From Diploptera punctata (lineage: Eukaryota; Arthropoda; Insecta; Blattodea; Blaberidae), in NCBI GenBank assembly GCA_030220185.1, contig JASPKZ010001236.1:524171-588170 (forward strand): 64,000 nt of DNA, read 5' to 3'. The position numbers and the translations under genes are program-made. The notes below the pieces were generated by a model. That model did not search any database. It worked only from the letters and a program-made list of their open reading frames with translations, and was not told the origin of the DNA. This document shows, one piece after another, positions 1-10,214 of the stretch; positions within the stretch are counted from its first letter, which is position 1, and every line of letters starts with the position of its first letter.

Positions 1-751
1 AATATAATTCATGACTGGAAAAAAATATTAGAAATGCAAAACATGGTTCAGACTATTGAGAAACTTGGTAAACATGTAGTCTTACAGTGTGTTCCAGTCC
101 ATTGTGGAATACAAGGGAATGAAAGAGCTAATATACTTGCAAAAAAAGGGACTAAAATGAAGCACAAAGTATCATATGAATTTTCTTATGAATCAATTAA
201 AAGAATTGTAAAGAAAAAATTAAAGGTAGTTCCAATTCCAATTTAATTGAAAAAGTCGGAAACAGAAATCTAAAAATACTGTTAGAAAACTCATCTATAA
301 TTCTGGAACTACCAAGAAAATCTGCAGTTGCTATACCGAGGCTTACTACAGGACATGACTGTTTAGGAAAACATCTTCATAGAATTGGTGTATTAATGTC
401 TCTGAGTGTATATTGTGTTCTCAAGGTGTGGAAATGGACAGAGAACATTTAACAAACTGCGTATCTCTTCAAAATTATCATAAGTAATGCTACGAGTGAT
501 TTCCAATTTATCTAGAGAATTTGGAAAACAAGAGTGGCATTTGTTAGGACTATTTAACGAATAAAATTAAACTGTTTACTCACAAATCATTATTTAAATA
601 TAGTTATTTTAAAACATTTATATATTTAATGTAAACGGCGATGTTTGAAAACAACTGAGAAACGATTGGCACGCTTCATTTGCTTCTTTTGTTCATCACT
701 GCAACCAGATCATATTATTTATTGCCAAAGGAACGCAATATTGTAAGAATG
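1..751 (+). mobile_element. LINE-RH: RNase H-bearing LINE, 3' part, decayed
   Basis: This is the last part of a non-LTR retrotransposon open reading frame and its 3' UTR. The frame at 34-245 has the RNase H block VPVHCGIQGNERAN, which includes the catalytic-region histidine and the GNERAN helix typical of Jockey/I/R1-like LINEs. After a frameshift, about 402-457 encodes CILCSQGVEMDREHLTNC, a CCHC zinc knuckle as found at the C-terminus of such proteins. The 3' UTR (about 480-751) recurs at 22541-22823 and, inverted and split, at 14375-14970. That shared end defines the 3' border. Stops and frameshifts show the copy is dead. Confidence 0.8.
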
Positions 752-1291
752 TGTTTTATTGTTTCAACTTGTCATTCGTTGCAATAATTTTGATTAAATA
801 ATACGTGTTTCTTCTGATTTGTTGCCAATTTTTAACGTTGAGTAAAAGGAAAGAAAATTAGTTCTGAAGCGGAAAAAGTAGTGTTGCTACTTAAAGGAAG
901 AATAGATACGCTTGACCGTTTTCGCGTTGGCGAGTCGTTTGCATATATATCACGCTGTTTCAATGTTAGTGAATCAACTGTTCGATTTAATCAAGAAATC
1001 CGAAGACAAATAAGGAATTCTATCGCTGAAAAACCAATCTGAATTCAAAGATCTTTTAAAAACGGCAAAACAGGAAAACATTACTAAGTTCTTTAAGCCA
1101 TTTCCTAAGCCTTACAGTAGTAATTAATCAAAATTGTTCAAAATCTCACATTAATTGATTTTATTTTGACAATTTTTATTTTATTTTGGAACTTTGGAAC
1201 GTATCCCCTATTTACCCATACAAATTACCATTCCATATTCACGGTATATTTGCGGAACGTATCACCTGCGAATAAGGATTTTTTGCTGTAC
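752..1291 (+). mobile_element. Tigger/pogo DNA transposon relic with HTH joined to C-terminal tail
   Basis: The frame from about 855 to 1039 encodes a psq/CENP-B-type helix-turn-helix (KISSEAEKVVLLLKGRID, then CFNVSESTVRF), the DNA-binding part of pogo/Tigger transposases. From 1048 to 1122 a frame ends QENITKFFKPFPKPYSSN-stop, the usual Tigger C-terminal tail; Q-x-x-I-x-x-F-F is a PCNA-interacting (PIP) box. The DDE catalytic domain between them is missing. The 3' terminal repeat (about 1265-1291) matches that of the shorter relative at 59538-60110. The left terminal repeat is lost at the junction with the upstream LINE. Confidence 0.75.
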
Positions 1292-1811
1292 TTGAATTCC
1301 GTACGAACTTTGCCGGTGATTCAAAAGAATGCAGAAGCTATCCTCCATATTCACTGGTAGAATTGCTGAAAACAAACGAAGATTTATTGACAAAATGTCG
1401 TCAAAATAGCGCTTATTTTCTAACTTTAGCAAATTTAACGACCCCTCTGGCGCGGGGGAAATGTAAAACGCAGACTTACATATAAGGGAGAGGTAAAATT
1501 AAGATAGAGAGAGAGATATATATTATTTTGTTAGCATTATTTGCCTTTCTGCATGCATGTATTCTATTAATTTCTGGCTAAAGAAAGGATCCTTCTTTGT
1601 ATTTAATGTGGAACATCTGCCTGCCATTCCCTTTAACAATTCATATAACCCATTCTTTATATTGATGCTGTGCGTCTGCGTACGAGAGAGAGGGGATGGG
1701 GGAGTCACTGAAGGTTGCTGAATGAATAGCGTATTGATAGAGTGTATTAACAACACAGTTTCTGTAACAAGGGAACATTTCCAACTCAGTGTTCGCTTGT
1801 TCTGAAAATGT
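1292..1811. other. Unassigned sequence
   Basis: I see no gene or recognised repeat here apart from a short GA-rich run near 1505-1520. Confidence 0.4.
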
Positions 1812-2042
1812 CAGATTTTTCTTCCTCGGCTTTCCCCCATTTGCAGGTTTGCCGTCTTCAGTTTCCATTCTCAAATCTCCTTCCTCCAAATTCATATCAT
1901 CCATTAATGTTCTGACATAAGTTTTCCCATTTCCATCTTGGTCTGCCACGTTTATTTCTTCCAGGGGGTGACCATTAGTAAATATTTTTTGGCCATCTTT
2001 CATCTGTCATCTCTGTACATGGCCATACCATTTAAGATTTTT
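1812..2042 (-). mobile_element. LINE-beta 3' fragment
   Basis: The minus strand encodes the degenerate C-terminus of a non-LTR reverse transcriptase (TYVRTLMDDMNLEEGD) and matches the same part of the copies at 3185-3566 and 17733-18295. It is 5' truncated and frameshifted. Confidence 0.75.
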
Positions 2043-2194
2043 AGATTTTTAATTGTTAAATTAATTCAACTATCCAATCAATTGAATGGCGTTATGCATC
2101 AACCGGCTTTGCGTCATTATGTAAGTTTCGAGAAAAATACGTTTAAAGTTTACATCAATCTTCACTATTTATTGCAAGTTACTTTCATTGTTTT

Positions 2195-2810
2195 GGCCAC
2201 CGCTGTGGTATCGAGGTAGCGTGCTGCCTTGTCGCGCAGCGGGCCCGGGTTCGATACCCGGTCAGGACAAGTTTTCTGGGTGAGTGTATTGACGTAGACT
2301 TTCACGGCCGGAGTTGTTATGATGATCTTGAAGATTTTCGGGCTGTAGGCCGTGGTCGTGAGGCTTGTAGTTCCCCGACGTTTCGCCAGAGACTGCGTCT
2401 GGCATCCCCTAGGGTTGTCTTAAGACCTCAAGACTCTCAAGACAACCCTAGAGGATGACAGACGCAGTCTCTGGCGAAACGTCGGGGAACCACAAGCCTC
2501 ACGAGCACGGCCTACAGCCCGAAAATCTTCAAGGTCATCATTTCTGGGTGAGGTTTTCTCGGCTTTTTTTTTTCTTGCCTGTAACATAAATGTTAGGAAG
2601 TTTTAAGGCCCGAACACTATCAGGCCATCATTATCGTCAATATCATGTTCGCCTAATTAGATTAAGTTTAGTATAAGGCCTCTCTTGGCGCATTATTACC
2701 ATCAGCACCAACTCTCATCATCGGGGCAGGCGTCCCAACCTCAGAAGTGGGATACAAGTATGCCATGCCAGGAGAGAACACTAGAAATATCGAAATGACA
2801 ACCTGGGATA
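2195..2810 (+). mobile_element. SINE-A, long 3' variant (A2), interrupted
   Basis: The tRNA-like head (CCACCGCTGTGG, then box B GGGTTCGATACCCGG) is the SINE-A head. Past the common body it has a different 3' half, with GTGGGATACAAGTATGCC and CATGCCAGGAGAGAA, shared only with the copy at 53390-53740. A fold-back element (2285-2540) is inserted in it, with the TSD TTTCTGGGTGAG at 2273-2284 and 2541-2552. Confidence 0.8.
2285..2540. mobile_element. Fold-back element 1 (inverted dimer with CGAAACGTC motif)
   Basis: Two nearly identical arms, 2320-2421 and 2439-2540, are inverted around a short spacer, so the RNA or single strand would form a hairpin of about 100 bp. Each arm has GGCGAAACGTCGGGGAAC next to a small hairpin (CCAGAGACTGCGTCTGG). 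A single, non-inverted copy lies at 12644-12783. A perfect 12-bp TSD shows that the inverted dimer inserted as one unit. The inverted arrangement, variable TSD length and hammerhead-like strand suggest a Penelope-like element terminal repeat; that class is an inference. Confidence 0.65.
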
Positions 2811-3184
2811 TTGAAAAAAAATCCTTGTTTGACAGTTATGCATCAACAATCTAAGAGTGGGAACATTTGGCGCTTAGCTGCATGATGCAAAATTTAGATT
2901 ATGCATTTATGAAGATCTGGTTTCATAGCCGTTTGTTACAAAACATAGAATATCTGATAGGACTGATGGCGTTTAAATAATAATAAGACTATATTTAATG
3001 ATTTGGTGCTACAAAAGTGTGGGTACACTTACTTCATGAGAAAGTGCAACAGATGGCATCAAAATCTCAATTGTTAAAAATTGCGCTTAGCCGGTTCTTG
3101 CATAACATTGTCTAATTGATTTGGTCTTTCCTTTATGAACATTCATGATGCATTAAATCAATAAAACTATCAAAGTTTCATGAT
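2811..3184. other. Unassigned sequence
   Basis: There is no coding signal. Short similarity between 2060-2120 and the reverse complement of 3065-3120 (both near CCGGTT and CAATTGAT/CAATTAG) hints at an old terminal-inverted element, but I cannot define one. Confidence 0.3.
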
Positions 3185-3566
3185 TTTCTTCTTCTTCTTT
3201 GGCTTTCCCCCACTTATAGGTTTGCCGTCTTCAGTTTCCATTTATCGCTATCATTCCAATCTCCCTCTTCCAAATTCCTATCATCCATTATAGTTCTGAC
3301 GTAGGTTTTCCATTTCCATCTTGGTCTGCCACGTTTATTTCTTCCACGGGGTGACCATTGGTATATATTTTTTGGCCATCTTTCATTTTCCATTCTTTGT
3401 ACATGGTCATACCATTTAAGCGTTTGATTTTCAATCCTCTTAACAACAGATGTGGTGACATTCATTTCTCTCCAAAGGAATTCATTTCTTATTTTATCCT
3501 GTCCTGTTTTTTTGGAGGCTTCTTCTAAAATCAAATTCAACTGTTCTAATTTTATTCTTTTGTAAA
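3185..3566 (-). mobile_element. LINE-beta 3' fragment
   Basis: The minus strand encodes the C-terminal region of a non-LTR reverse transcriptase: KWYDHVQRMENERWPKNIYQ, then RGRNKRGRPRWKWKTYVRT, ending KWKLKTANL. The (W)xHVxRMxxxRWPK plus GRPR pattern is the usual end of many arthropod endonuclease/reverse-transcriptase proteins. It is 5' truncated and close to the copy at 17733-18295. Confidence 0.85.
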
Positions 3567-3591
3567 TGATTTTTATTAATATATTTTATTT

Positions 3592-3645
3592 AACATTCGT
3601 AACAGTTGTTTCAATACACAGTATCTTCATCAGACGAATGTCTTA
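3592..3645 (-). ncRNA. Candidate type I hammerhead ribozyme
   Basis: Read on the minus strand, stem I is ACATTCGT pairing perfectly with ACGAATGT (8 bp). Between them are the invariant CTGATGA, a stem II of about 5 bp (GATAC/GTATT, TGT loop, one extra A), GAA, a short stem III (ACA/TGT, AC loop with A15.1-U16.1) and U at the cleavage position. All conserved core nucleotides (C3 to A9, G12-A14) are present. Known relatives are the hammerheads of retroelements such as Penelope-like elements. The tight stem III loop and U at position 17 could lower activity. No second copy was seen in the window. Confidence 0.6.
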
Positions 3646-3686
3646 CAAACAAATAAAATGTTGTTCTATTTATTTGTGTACTCACC

Positions 3687-3800
3687 TACGTAGGAAAACC
3701 AGAGGAAAAACGCCCAATTGGTAGACCAAGAATGAGGTTGGAGAATAACATTATCCATTATTTCTGGGAAGTAGATTATACAGCAGAATCTGAAAATGAG
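3687..3800 (+). mobile_element. LINE-alpha fragment
   Basis: The sequence encodes the GKPEGKRPVGRPRMRWENN-like segment near the LINE-alpha C-terminus and matches the same part at 45027-45120. It ends without the 3' tail. Confidence 0.7.
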
Positions 3801-3874
3801 CTCCAAATGTTAGCATATAAATTTAAATTAATAGCCAATAGATATAATTGTAAAAATCAATAAATGAGTCAAAA

Positions 3875-4440
3875 GTAATGACATTTATTGGTAAATATGG
3901 AATTAGATCAAAAGTTGTACTGGATGACAAAATAATAGAACAAATATCACATTTCCAATATTTAGGATGTGATATATCTTATAGAGAAAATAAAGATATA
4001 GAAAATAAAGTAAATAAATTTCAGGCTATTTGTGGAACCATAAAAAGAACCATAGGTCGGAAAACAAGGAAAGATATGAAACTTAAAGTATATAAAACAA
4101 TGGCTGTTCCTTTGCTGTTGTATGGAAGTGAAAATTGGATAATGAAATCAAGGGATAAAAGCAGGATACAGACTGCGGAAATGCTATTTTTACGTAATGT
4201 GAAAGGATGCACAAGAGCGGATAGCATAAGGAATGAAACTATACGAGAAGAATTAAATATATATAAAATTGAAGATAAAATCAGCGACAATAATAAGAAA
4301 TGAACAACGAAAGAATACCAAAAAGAACCTTCCTGTATAATCCCAGAGGAACGAGAGATGTTGGCAGACCACGTAGAAGATGGACTCCACTTTTAACTTC
4401 CCCGGAACAGGCTGCATAGCCTAAACCTTGTAGTAGAAGA
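3875..4440 (+). mobile_element. LINE-gamma-group fragment with (GAA)n tail
   Basis: A frame at 3878-4300 encodes reverse-transcriptase C-terminal motifs: FQYLGCDISY, YKTMAVPLLLYGSENWIM and RIQTAEMLFLRNVKGCTR. The coding part decays after 4300 and ends GCCTAAACC followed by AGTAGAAGAAGAAG, the tail type also seen at 48678-48730. Confidence 0.8.
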
Positions 4441-4556
4441 AGAAGAAAATTATACAGGGAATGATTGGAAAATATTAGCTCAGGATAGAGATGTATGCAG
4501 AGCTTATGTCAGAGCGGCCATGAACCTACGGGTTCGATAGTGCCAGTGAGTTAGTT
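4441..4556 (+). mobile_element. LINE-alpha 3' end
   Basis: This short copy holds only the last codons (…QDRD.CRAYVRAAMNLRV) and the tail AGTGAGTTAGTTAGTT. Confidence 0.8.
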
Positions 4557-4625
4557 AGTTGGAGATTCGAACCAGCGTAAGGCCAAAGCATCTTGCCTCA
4601 ATCACTCGGCTACTGCGCTGGACTT
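4556..4625 (-). mobile_element. SINE-B head fragment
   Basis: The minus strand gives a tRNA-like head with GCCGAGTGATTGAGGC-like box A and GGTTCGAATCTCC box B. It matches the SINE-B head and is diverged. Confidence 0.55.
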
Positions 4626-4734
4626 TCGTTTTATCTTGGAAATATGTTAACAAGCCACTACTGAACCATTATAATGGCATTGTCATTTCAAAGTCCATGA
4701 ATAAATAAAATAAAATATACTCAACTTATGTCCA

Positions 4735-5160
4735 ACTCCGGGACTGGTCGAGGGATGAGATGAGCTCCCTATATAGAGGCCTGTGTGAGGAAGATAACGT
4801 AAAATGTTCCTATAATATATGTGTAATTATTATAATATCTATAAAGGTTCCGATTAGCTTAAAATTTATTGCAAAGTTTTATCTTCCACAAATCTGTGTA
4901 TTTAAAAAAATAATTATATCTCTCCGAATGACAGGGGTGCCGGTCGACCACGCCTGACGCACCATCAAGGGGGCAGATGAACGGAATAAAATGAAATGAA
5001 TGAGATGAGCACTGAGAAATTGTGACAGGGGAAAACGGGAGGAAAACCTGCCCAAGCTCCGTTTCGTCCACCACCACCACATGGAGTGACCGAGACTCGA
5101 TCTCGGGACCCCAGCGGTGAGAGGTAATATTTAATCCCGCTTGTGCCACGAACTCCATAA
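4735..5160 (-). mobile_element. SINE-D, interrupted
   Basis: The reverse complement matches the SINE-D copy at 48925-49225: the tRNA-like head is near 5160, followed by a G+C-richer body and a tail with TCATCTCATCCC. About 125 bp (near 4790-4915) has no counterpart in the other copy and may be a later insertion. Confidence 0.65.
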
Positions 5161-5277
5161 AATTTTATATATTTTAACATGACTTAAATAGATATATCTT
5201 GTATCAAACTCATGATGTTAACATTATATTTAATATCATCGTGTATTTATACCCCCACCTTGTACCACTGTGTTTAA

Positions 5278-5626
5278 TTAGTTACTTAGCCGAGCGGTTA
5301 AGGTAGGAAGCCTTGGCGCAGAGGCTACGGGACTTGCGCTGGTTCGAGTCTCCATGGGGGAAGAATTTTTTCTCATGGTATTTCGGCCAGTATGGGACCG
5401 GTGCCCACCCTAGCATCGTGAGGCAATTGGGTAGCTACAATAAGTAGCGGCTCCAGGTTGAGGAACCAGCTATAACGGCTGGGGGACTCGACATGCTAAC
5501 CACATGTCACCCCTACACTGGCTGTTGATCATCAACCTCTGTGACTGACACATGTGGATGTGAAGGGCCAGCAGCCGGCTGGTAAAAGGGCAACCGCTGA
5601 AAAGTGGAAAGACCCTCAATCGGATC
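5278..5626 (+). mobile_element. SINE-B, near full length
   Basis: This is a tRNA-derived SINE. It has box A-like TTAGCCGAGCGGTTAAGG, box B GGTTCGAGTCTCC, then a body ending AGTGGAAAGACCCTCAATCGG. It aligns end to end with 46131-46475 and, inverted, 35616-35958. Confidence 0.85.
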
Positions 5627-6375
5627 GGATTTTAAAAGAATTCACGATAAAAAGGTTGAAAAACACATATGAATCAGGGGGTCTCACAGTAAATTTACAA
5701 AAAACAGAATATTTGGCAATAAATAGCAATGAAAGAGAAAATTTTAATATTGCAAGAAGGAATCAAAATAAAGCAAGTGAAACAAACTAAATATTTGGGA
5801 ATAATTATGGATAACATCGAAGGTATAGGCAAAGAGAACATAAAACATAGAACTGAATTGAGTAGCAAAATAATATCATCGTTAAATTCCATATGGTGGG
5901 ATAAGCATATTTGGAAAGACACAAAAAAATATATTGGTAAAACATTGGTGGAATCTGTTGCAATGTATGGAAGTGAGGTATGGACAATCAATAAGTACTA
6001 CAAGAATAGACTAATAGCTCTAGAAATGGATTATTTACGAAGAAGTGCCAGAAAGTCTAAATTAGAACATGTCACAAATAAGGAAGCAGAAGAAAGCATA
6101 ATTGAACGAATTGAGGAGAAGGAATTAAAGTGGTTAGGACATGTTTTAAGAATGGAAGATGAGCGATGGCCGAAGCAACTATATGAATGGCATGCGAACA
6201 GAAAGAAGAAAAGAGGAAGACCAAGGTTAACATGGAAGGAAAACATGAAGACAGTAATGCAAGCTAGAGGGCTAAGCATCGAAGATTTCCAAGACCGTAG
6301 GCTTTGGAGGTTTGGCACGGGAAGCTGTAAAAACCCGAAGATAGAGAGATTTCAAAAGTGAATATACTTGATGAA
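5627..6375 (+). mobile_element. Non-LTR retrotransposon C-terminal fragment
   Basis: A frame at 5729-6360 encodes YLGIIMDN, ESVAMYGSEVWTINK, LKWLGHVLRMEDERWPK and RKKKRGRPRLTWKENM, the distal part of an endonuclease/reverse-transcriptase polyprotein. An upstream frame (about 5630-5788) supplies GGLTVNLQKTEYLAIN, the conserved segment after the catalytic domain. The catalytic domain itself is absent. It is the least broken of this group, with one frameshift near 5760. Confidence 0.85.
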
Positions 6376-6868
6376 CACCCTATACATTGTCACGGTTCCC
6401 TGAACCCGCTGTTAGAGGGACGCAGACCGTATGTTATCGTGGAAGCAAAGAATCATTATTAGCTGTAATTTAAGTTGTTATTTCTAGAAGGGTTTATATG
6501 GATTTCCTCTTGTTTTACTAACTACATCTTCCCTTGAGAAAATACTCGCGGTGGTGTGTAAGACAGTCGGGACTAGTGGCTACATGTCCGCCTTCTAGGC
6601 CAAGGTTTCGCGGGTTAAAATCAGGACGGGATCGATTGACTTTTCAGGTTGTGAAAATCTTAGGTTTGTTTTCCTTCGAAGAGCAGTAAAAACCATGGAT
6701 CTTGTGTCGTTCATTTATGGCATGAAAAACAACTTGAAACCTAAAATAAATAAATAAAATTAATTAATTAATAAATATTTATTCTTCACGGTGCTACTGG
6801 TCCAATACTCACCAAAATTCGATGAAAAATTTTCTTCCCTCATGCAGTAATAATAGTGATGATGATGA
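6376..6868 (+). repeat. Diverged tRNA-headed repeat in unassigned DNA
   Basis: Around 6570-6650, GGGACTAGTGGCTACATGTCC and a TTCGCGGGTTAAAATC block followed by GATCGATTGACTTTT resemble a worn SINE-C head. The rest, including the AAATAAATAAAT run near 6745, is unassigned. Confidence 0.35.
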
Positions 6869-6918
6869 TAATATAATAATAATAATAATAATAAATAATA
6901 ATAATAATAATAATAATA
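6869..6918. repeat. (TAA)n microsatellite
   Basis: This is an impure run of TAA/TAATAA. Poly-Asn or poly-Tyr frames across it are artefacts. Confidence 0.9.
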
Positions 6919-6928
6919 ATACGATAAA

Positions 6929-7326
6929 CTTTTTATCTTGTAAGCCCAAGTTTCCCTTAAGAGATTTAGGCGCTCTTCCCCTACAGGGAATAATTTGAAC
7001 CATACTAATTTAGTTGCACTTGTTTTCGTACAGATGTCATTTGAGTGGACCATGGTCAGCGTTCCGCCTAATACTGACAACCAAGGTAGTACTAGGACGG
7101 GAAAATTCGGTAAATTTTGCTTGGAAGCCTTTTCATTCAGGCTTAAGGATCTTTTACGAGCCTGAAAATCTTCAGACTCGGGACCCACGGGTTAAAGCAC
7201 CTCTCGGAGGACTTGCTCCTTGGATGTTTTCATCCTAAAAAATCCATCGACCCCGGCCGGGTTTGAACCCGCGACCCTCGGGACCAGAGGTAAGGAGCAT
7301 AACCACTAGTCCACCGCAGCCGTTAC
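6929..7326 (-). mobile_element. SINE-C, full length with TSD
   Basis: The minus strand starts with the tRNA-like head (GGACTAGTGGTTATGCTCC, box B GGTTCAAACCCGG). The body includes TCGATGGATTTTTTAGGATG and the 3' part ends GGGCTTACAAGAT. The TSD AATACGATAA is at 6919-6928 and 7327-7336, inside TAA-rich DNA. Confidence 0.85.
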
Positions 7327-7332
7327 AATACG

Positions 7333-7435
7333 ATAATAATAATAGTAATAATATAATAGTATAATAATATAATAATAATAAATAATAATAATAAAAAAAC
7401 ATAATAATAATATAATAATAATAATAATAATAATA

Positions 7436-7476
<41 letters not shown>

Positions 7477-7545
7477 CAATAACGATACTAATATTGTTGT
7501 TATTGTTATTATTATAATTATTATTATTATTGTTATTATTGACTA
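7333..7545. repeat. (TAA)n microsatellite block
   Basis: This is a long impure TAA/TATAAT array, interrupted by ACAATAACG units. Confidence 0.9.
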
Positions 7546-7990
7546 ACAATCACTGGCACTATCGAACCCTCAGTTCCATGGACGAGTGGACATAAGCTCT
7601 CCATATGTCCCTATCCTGAGCTAATATTTTCCAATCATCCCTGTATATTATACTTATCTCAAATCATGAGTAATATTATTCTTGCACCTCATTCTTGACC
7701 TGCCTACTGGGTACTTTCCCTCTGGATTTGCTACTAGGAGCCTTCATGCTCTTCTTTCATTCCCCAATCGTATTATGACCTCCCCATCGAAGTCTAACTG
7801 TTCTTATTTTATATGGTTTCCTATAAATATCATGTAGCTCACTGTTATGTAGTCTTCTCCATTCGCCTGTCTGTTAATCTCTCTTGGTCCAAAATAGTTT
7901 TTTTAAGAACTGTATTCCTAAATACTCGTAATATTTTTTCCTCCCTTAAAGTAAGTGTTCATATTTCGCATCCATGTAAGTAGGAGAGTA
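7546..7990 (-). mobile_element. LINE-alpha 3' fragment
   Basis: The minus strand carries the last ~140 codons of LINE-alpha, ending at the GGTTCGATAGTGCCAGTG terminus (7550-7575). Several frameshifts are present. The 5' border is near the (TAA)n at 8022. Confidence 0.8.
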
Positions 7991-8021
7991 ACAATTTTAT
8001 ATATTTTCATTTTAAAGTTTT

Positions 8022-8092
8022 ATAATAATAATAATAATAATAATAATATAATAATAATAATAATGATAATAATAATAATAACAATAATAATA
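8022..8092. repeat. (TAA)n microsatellite
   Basis: This is an impure TAA array directly at the 5' border of the LINE-alpha fragment. Confidence 0.9.
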
Positions 8093-8317
8093 AAATATTT
8101 TCTGGCTGAGAATTTGTATGCCTCAAGGCCTATTATGGCATTTCACAAACATTCCACGCCATATTTTAACAGATATTTACCCTATACGGAATATATTTGT
8201 AGACTGCCTTTGGAATTCTAGCAATGCTCATTCTTTTAATATATCATTTCCAATTTTGCTCTGATATTGATAGTTATATTGCAGAAATGGCTTGATTTAC
8301 AAATGTTTTAAAAAATG

Positions 8318-8405
8318 TTTCCCTATGGAGACTCGAACCAGCGTAAATCCCGTACGTCTGCGCGAAGGCACGTCTTAAACCGCATGCATATTACGGCGCA
8401 ATAGA
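8318..8405 (-). mobile_element. SINE-B head fragment
   Basis: The reverse complement gives TGCGCCGTAATATGC, a GGTTCGAGTCTCC box B and CCATAGGG. This is a worn SINE-B head without a body. Confidence 0.6.
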
Positions 8406-8914
8406 ATAAATTACGATAATTGATTTTTATTCATCTCTGTTGTATGAATGACATACCAGATGGCAGTAAAATAGCAATTAAGGCCGGTCAGGTGGGTGCA
8501 GCCCACAAGACACTGTTGATATGTCCGTGAGGATGCCCACGAATTCCTAAAGTGTCTCTCCTACGTACAGAGCTACTTGGAATGTAGGCCACTTGCTGCA
8601 ATCTGTTTCCCGCCATTAGGACTTCTCTTCTGGTTCAGAGTTTAACGTCTGTGGGATGCTACCACTCATCAAGATTTACGACTTGTTTTATTTAAACTCA
8701 TTGAGAGAGCAAGGTTTTTAATTCACAATAAAATACAGGATAATGCATTATAAAAAGACAATAATGCACTAAAATTTAAAACAATGTAATATTTATAAAA
8801 TTCACATTTAAGCTGTTCACTGTAGTGATTTTAAGGACTCTCCGAAGAACGTTCTTAATAATCTGGTATCTTAATAATATCTTTGGATAGGTAGCGGGCC
8901 GAGGAGTACATATA
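8406..8914. other. Unassigned sequence
   Basis: I see no gene. A G+C-richer patch at 8480-8650 (GGTGGGTGCAGCCCAC) may belong to an unrecognised repeat. Confidence 0.35.
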
Positions 8915-9820
8915 CAGTGTGTCGACAGTGAGATTCCCTCATTTTAAAAGTCTGCAATTTTCTTATTAAAGGTTGTAAAACTGTAAATCTTGAAAGAGCA
9001 GAAACAGCAACTCAAAAAAGTTTATGTGGTAATGTTGTAGTACGCACAATATCCGTAGTGGCGCTGCAAGAAACGATTGTTTCTAAAATGGAGATTCCAA
9101 ACCAGCGTGCCCAGGTTGTCTGGTGGTATGCTGAAACGAAATCCATTATTCAAGTGCAACGAAACATTCGTCGTGTTTAGAATAAAGATCCTCCGTCACC
9201 CAAGAATATAAGGAGTTGATGTAAACAGTGTTTGGCGACCGGCAATGTTTCGAAAGGACACGGTGGTGGTAAACCCAGAATCCAGGAAGAGACAGTAGAA
9301 AATGTGCGGAGGTCATTCGAAAGGAGTCCACGGAAGTCGATAAGACAAGCAGCGAGAGAACTTGGTATGAAACGGTCGACAGTTCTTAAAATACACATTC
9401 CCAGGTCGTTGGATAGGCCGTAGTGGTCCTATTCTTTGGCCTCCGCGTTCCCCCGACATTACTCCACTAGATTTCTTCTTGTGGGGGTACGTCAAAGATA
9501 GAGTGTACGCCACAAAAATGAACGATGTACTGGACTTAAAACAACGCATTAGAGATGTTATAAACTCTGTGACAGAAGACATGCGTTCAACACATGGCGT
9601 GAAATTGACTATTGGTTGGATATTCTTCGCGCCACCCGAGGCGCACATGTCCAAGTGCATTGAACTAGAGTTTGTCACAATCACAAAATTAAAACTTATA
9701 TTAAAACTTTATGAGTTACTTTATCATTTTCATGTATAGTAATTATAGTAATTATAGTACACAACATTTACTTTGCGTTATGTTTGTTTGAAATGAGGGA
9801 ATCTCACTGTGGACACCCTG
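8915..9820 (+). mobile_element. Tc1/mariner-type element, internally deleted
   Basis: Terminal inverted repeats of about 30 bp (CAGTGTGTCGACAGTGAGAT and, inverted, CAGGGTGTCCACAGTGAGAT) are flanked by TA. The transposase N-terminus is readable in frames from about 9088: QRAQVVWWYAETKSI, then GGGKPRIQEETVENVRRSFE and KSIRQAARELGMKRSTVLKI, a helix-turn-helix. Right after LKIHI the sequence jumps to the C-terminal part (WIGRSGPI.WPPRSPDITPL-like, then DFFLWGYVKDRVY by frameshift, and DVLDLKQRIRDVIN). Most of the DD(E/D) catalytic domain is therefore deleted, and the copy is non-autonomous. Confidence 0.85.
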
Positions 9821-10214
9821 TATATATAGGAATTCATGAAGTGAAGTCAGAACTTCTAGTAAGAATTCAGGTTACTTACACTTTAACATAAAAGAAAGCC
9901 AATGACACTGGTTACAAAGCACTTTAATATAACTATGAATAAAATCTAGCAAAACGAAATACGAAAGTATATGAGAACAGGTTAACCACTACTTTAAACA
10001 TATTATCAAATAAATATCAAAAACGCATAAGATAGAACTTGACAATAATAATATTGAATTTAGAAGCACCATTTATTATTAAATTGGCTCAAGGAAGAGA
10101 GATAAACTCAGATTTTACTCGTAGACTAACGTATTCCTCTTTAGAGCTTAAGTTTTGTTATAATTAAATAAATGTTTAATTGAACATCCCTAAGAGAAAT
10201 GAAACTCTACTTAC
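9821..10214. other. Unassigned AT-rich sequence
   Basis: I recognise no gene or repeat. It is one of the few repeat-poor stretches on the left half. Confidence 0.35.

Noticed and set aside
2439..2540. Canonical hammerhead in fold-back element 1
   Set aside because: The CGAAACGTC strand and hairpin are present, but the partner strand reads GAGGATGA instead of CTGATGA and the stem I pairing is weak; only a relationship is claimed.
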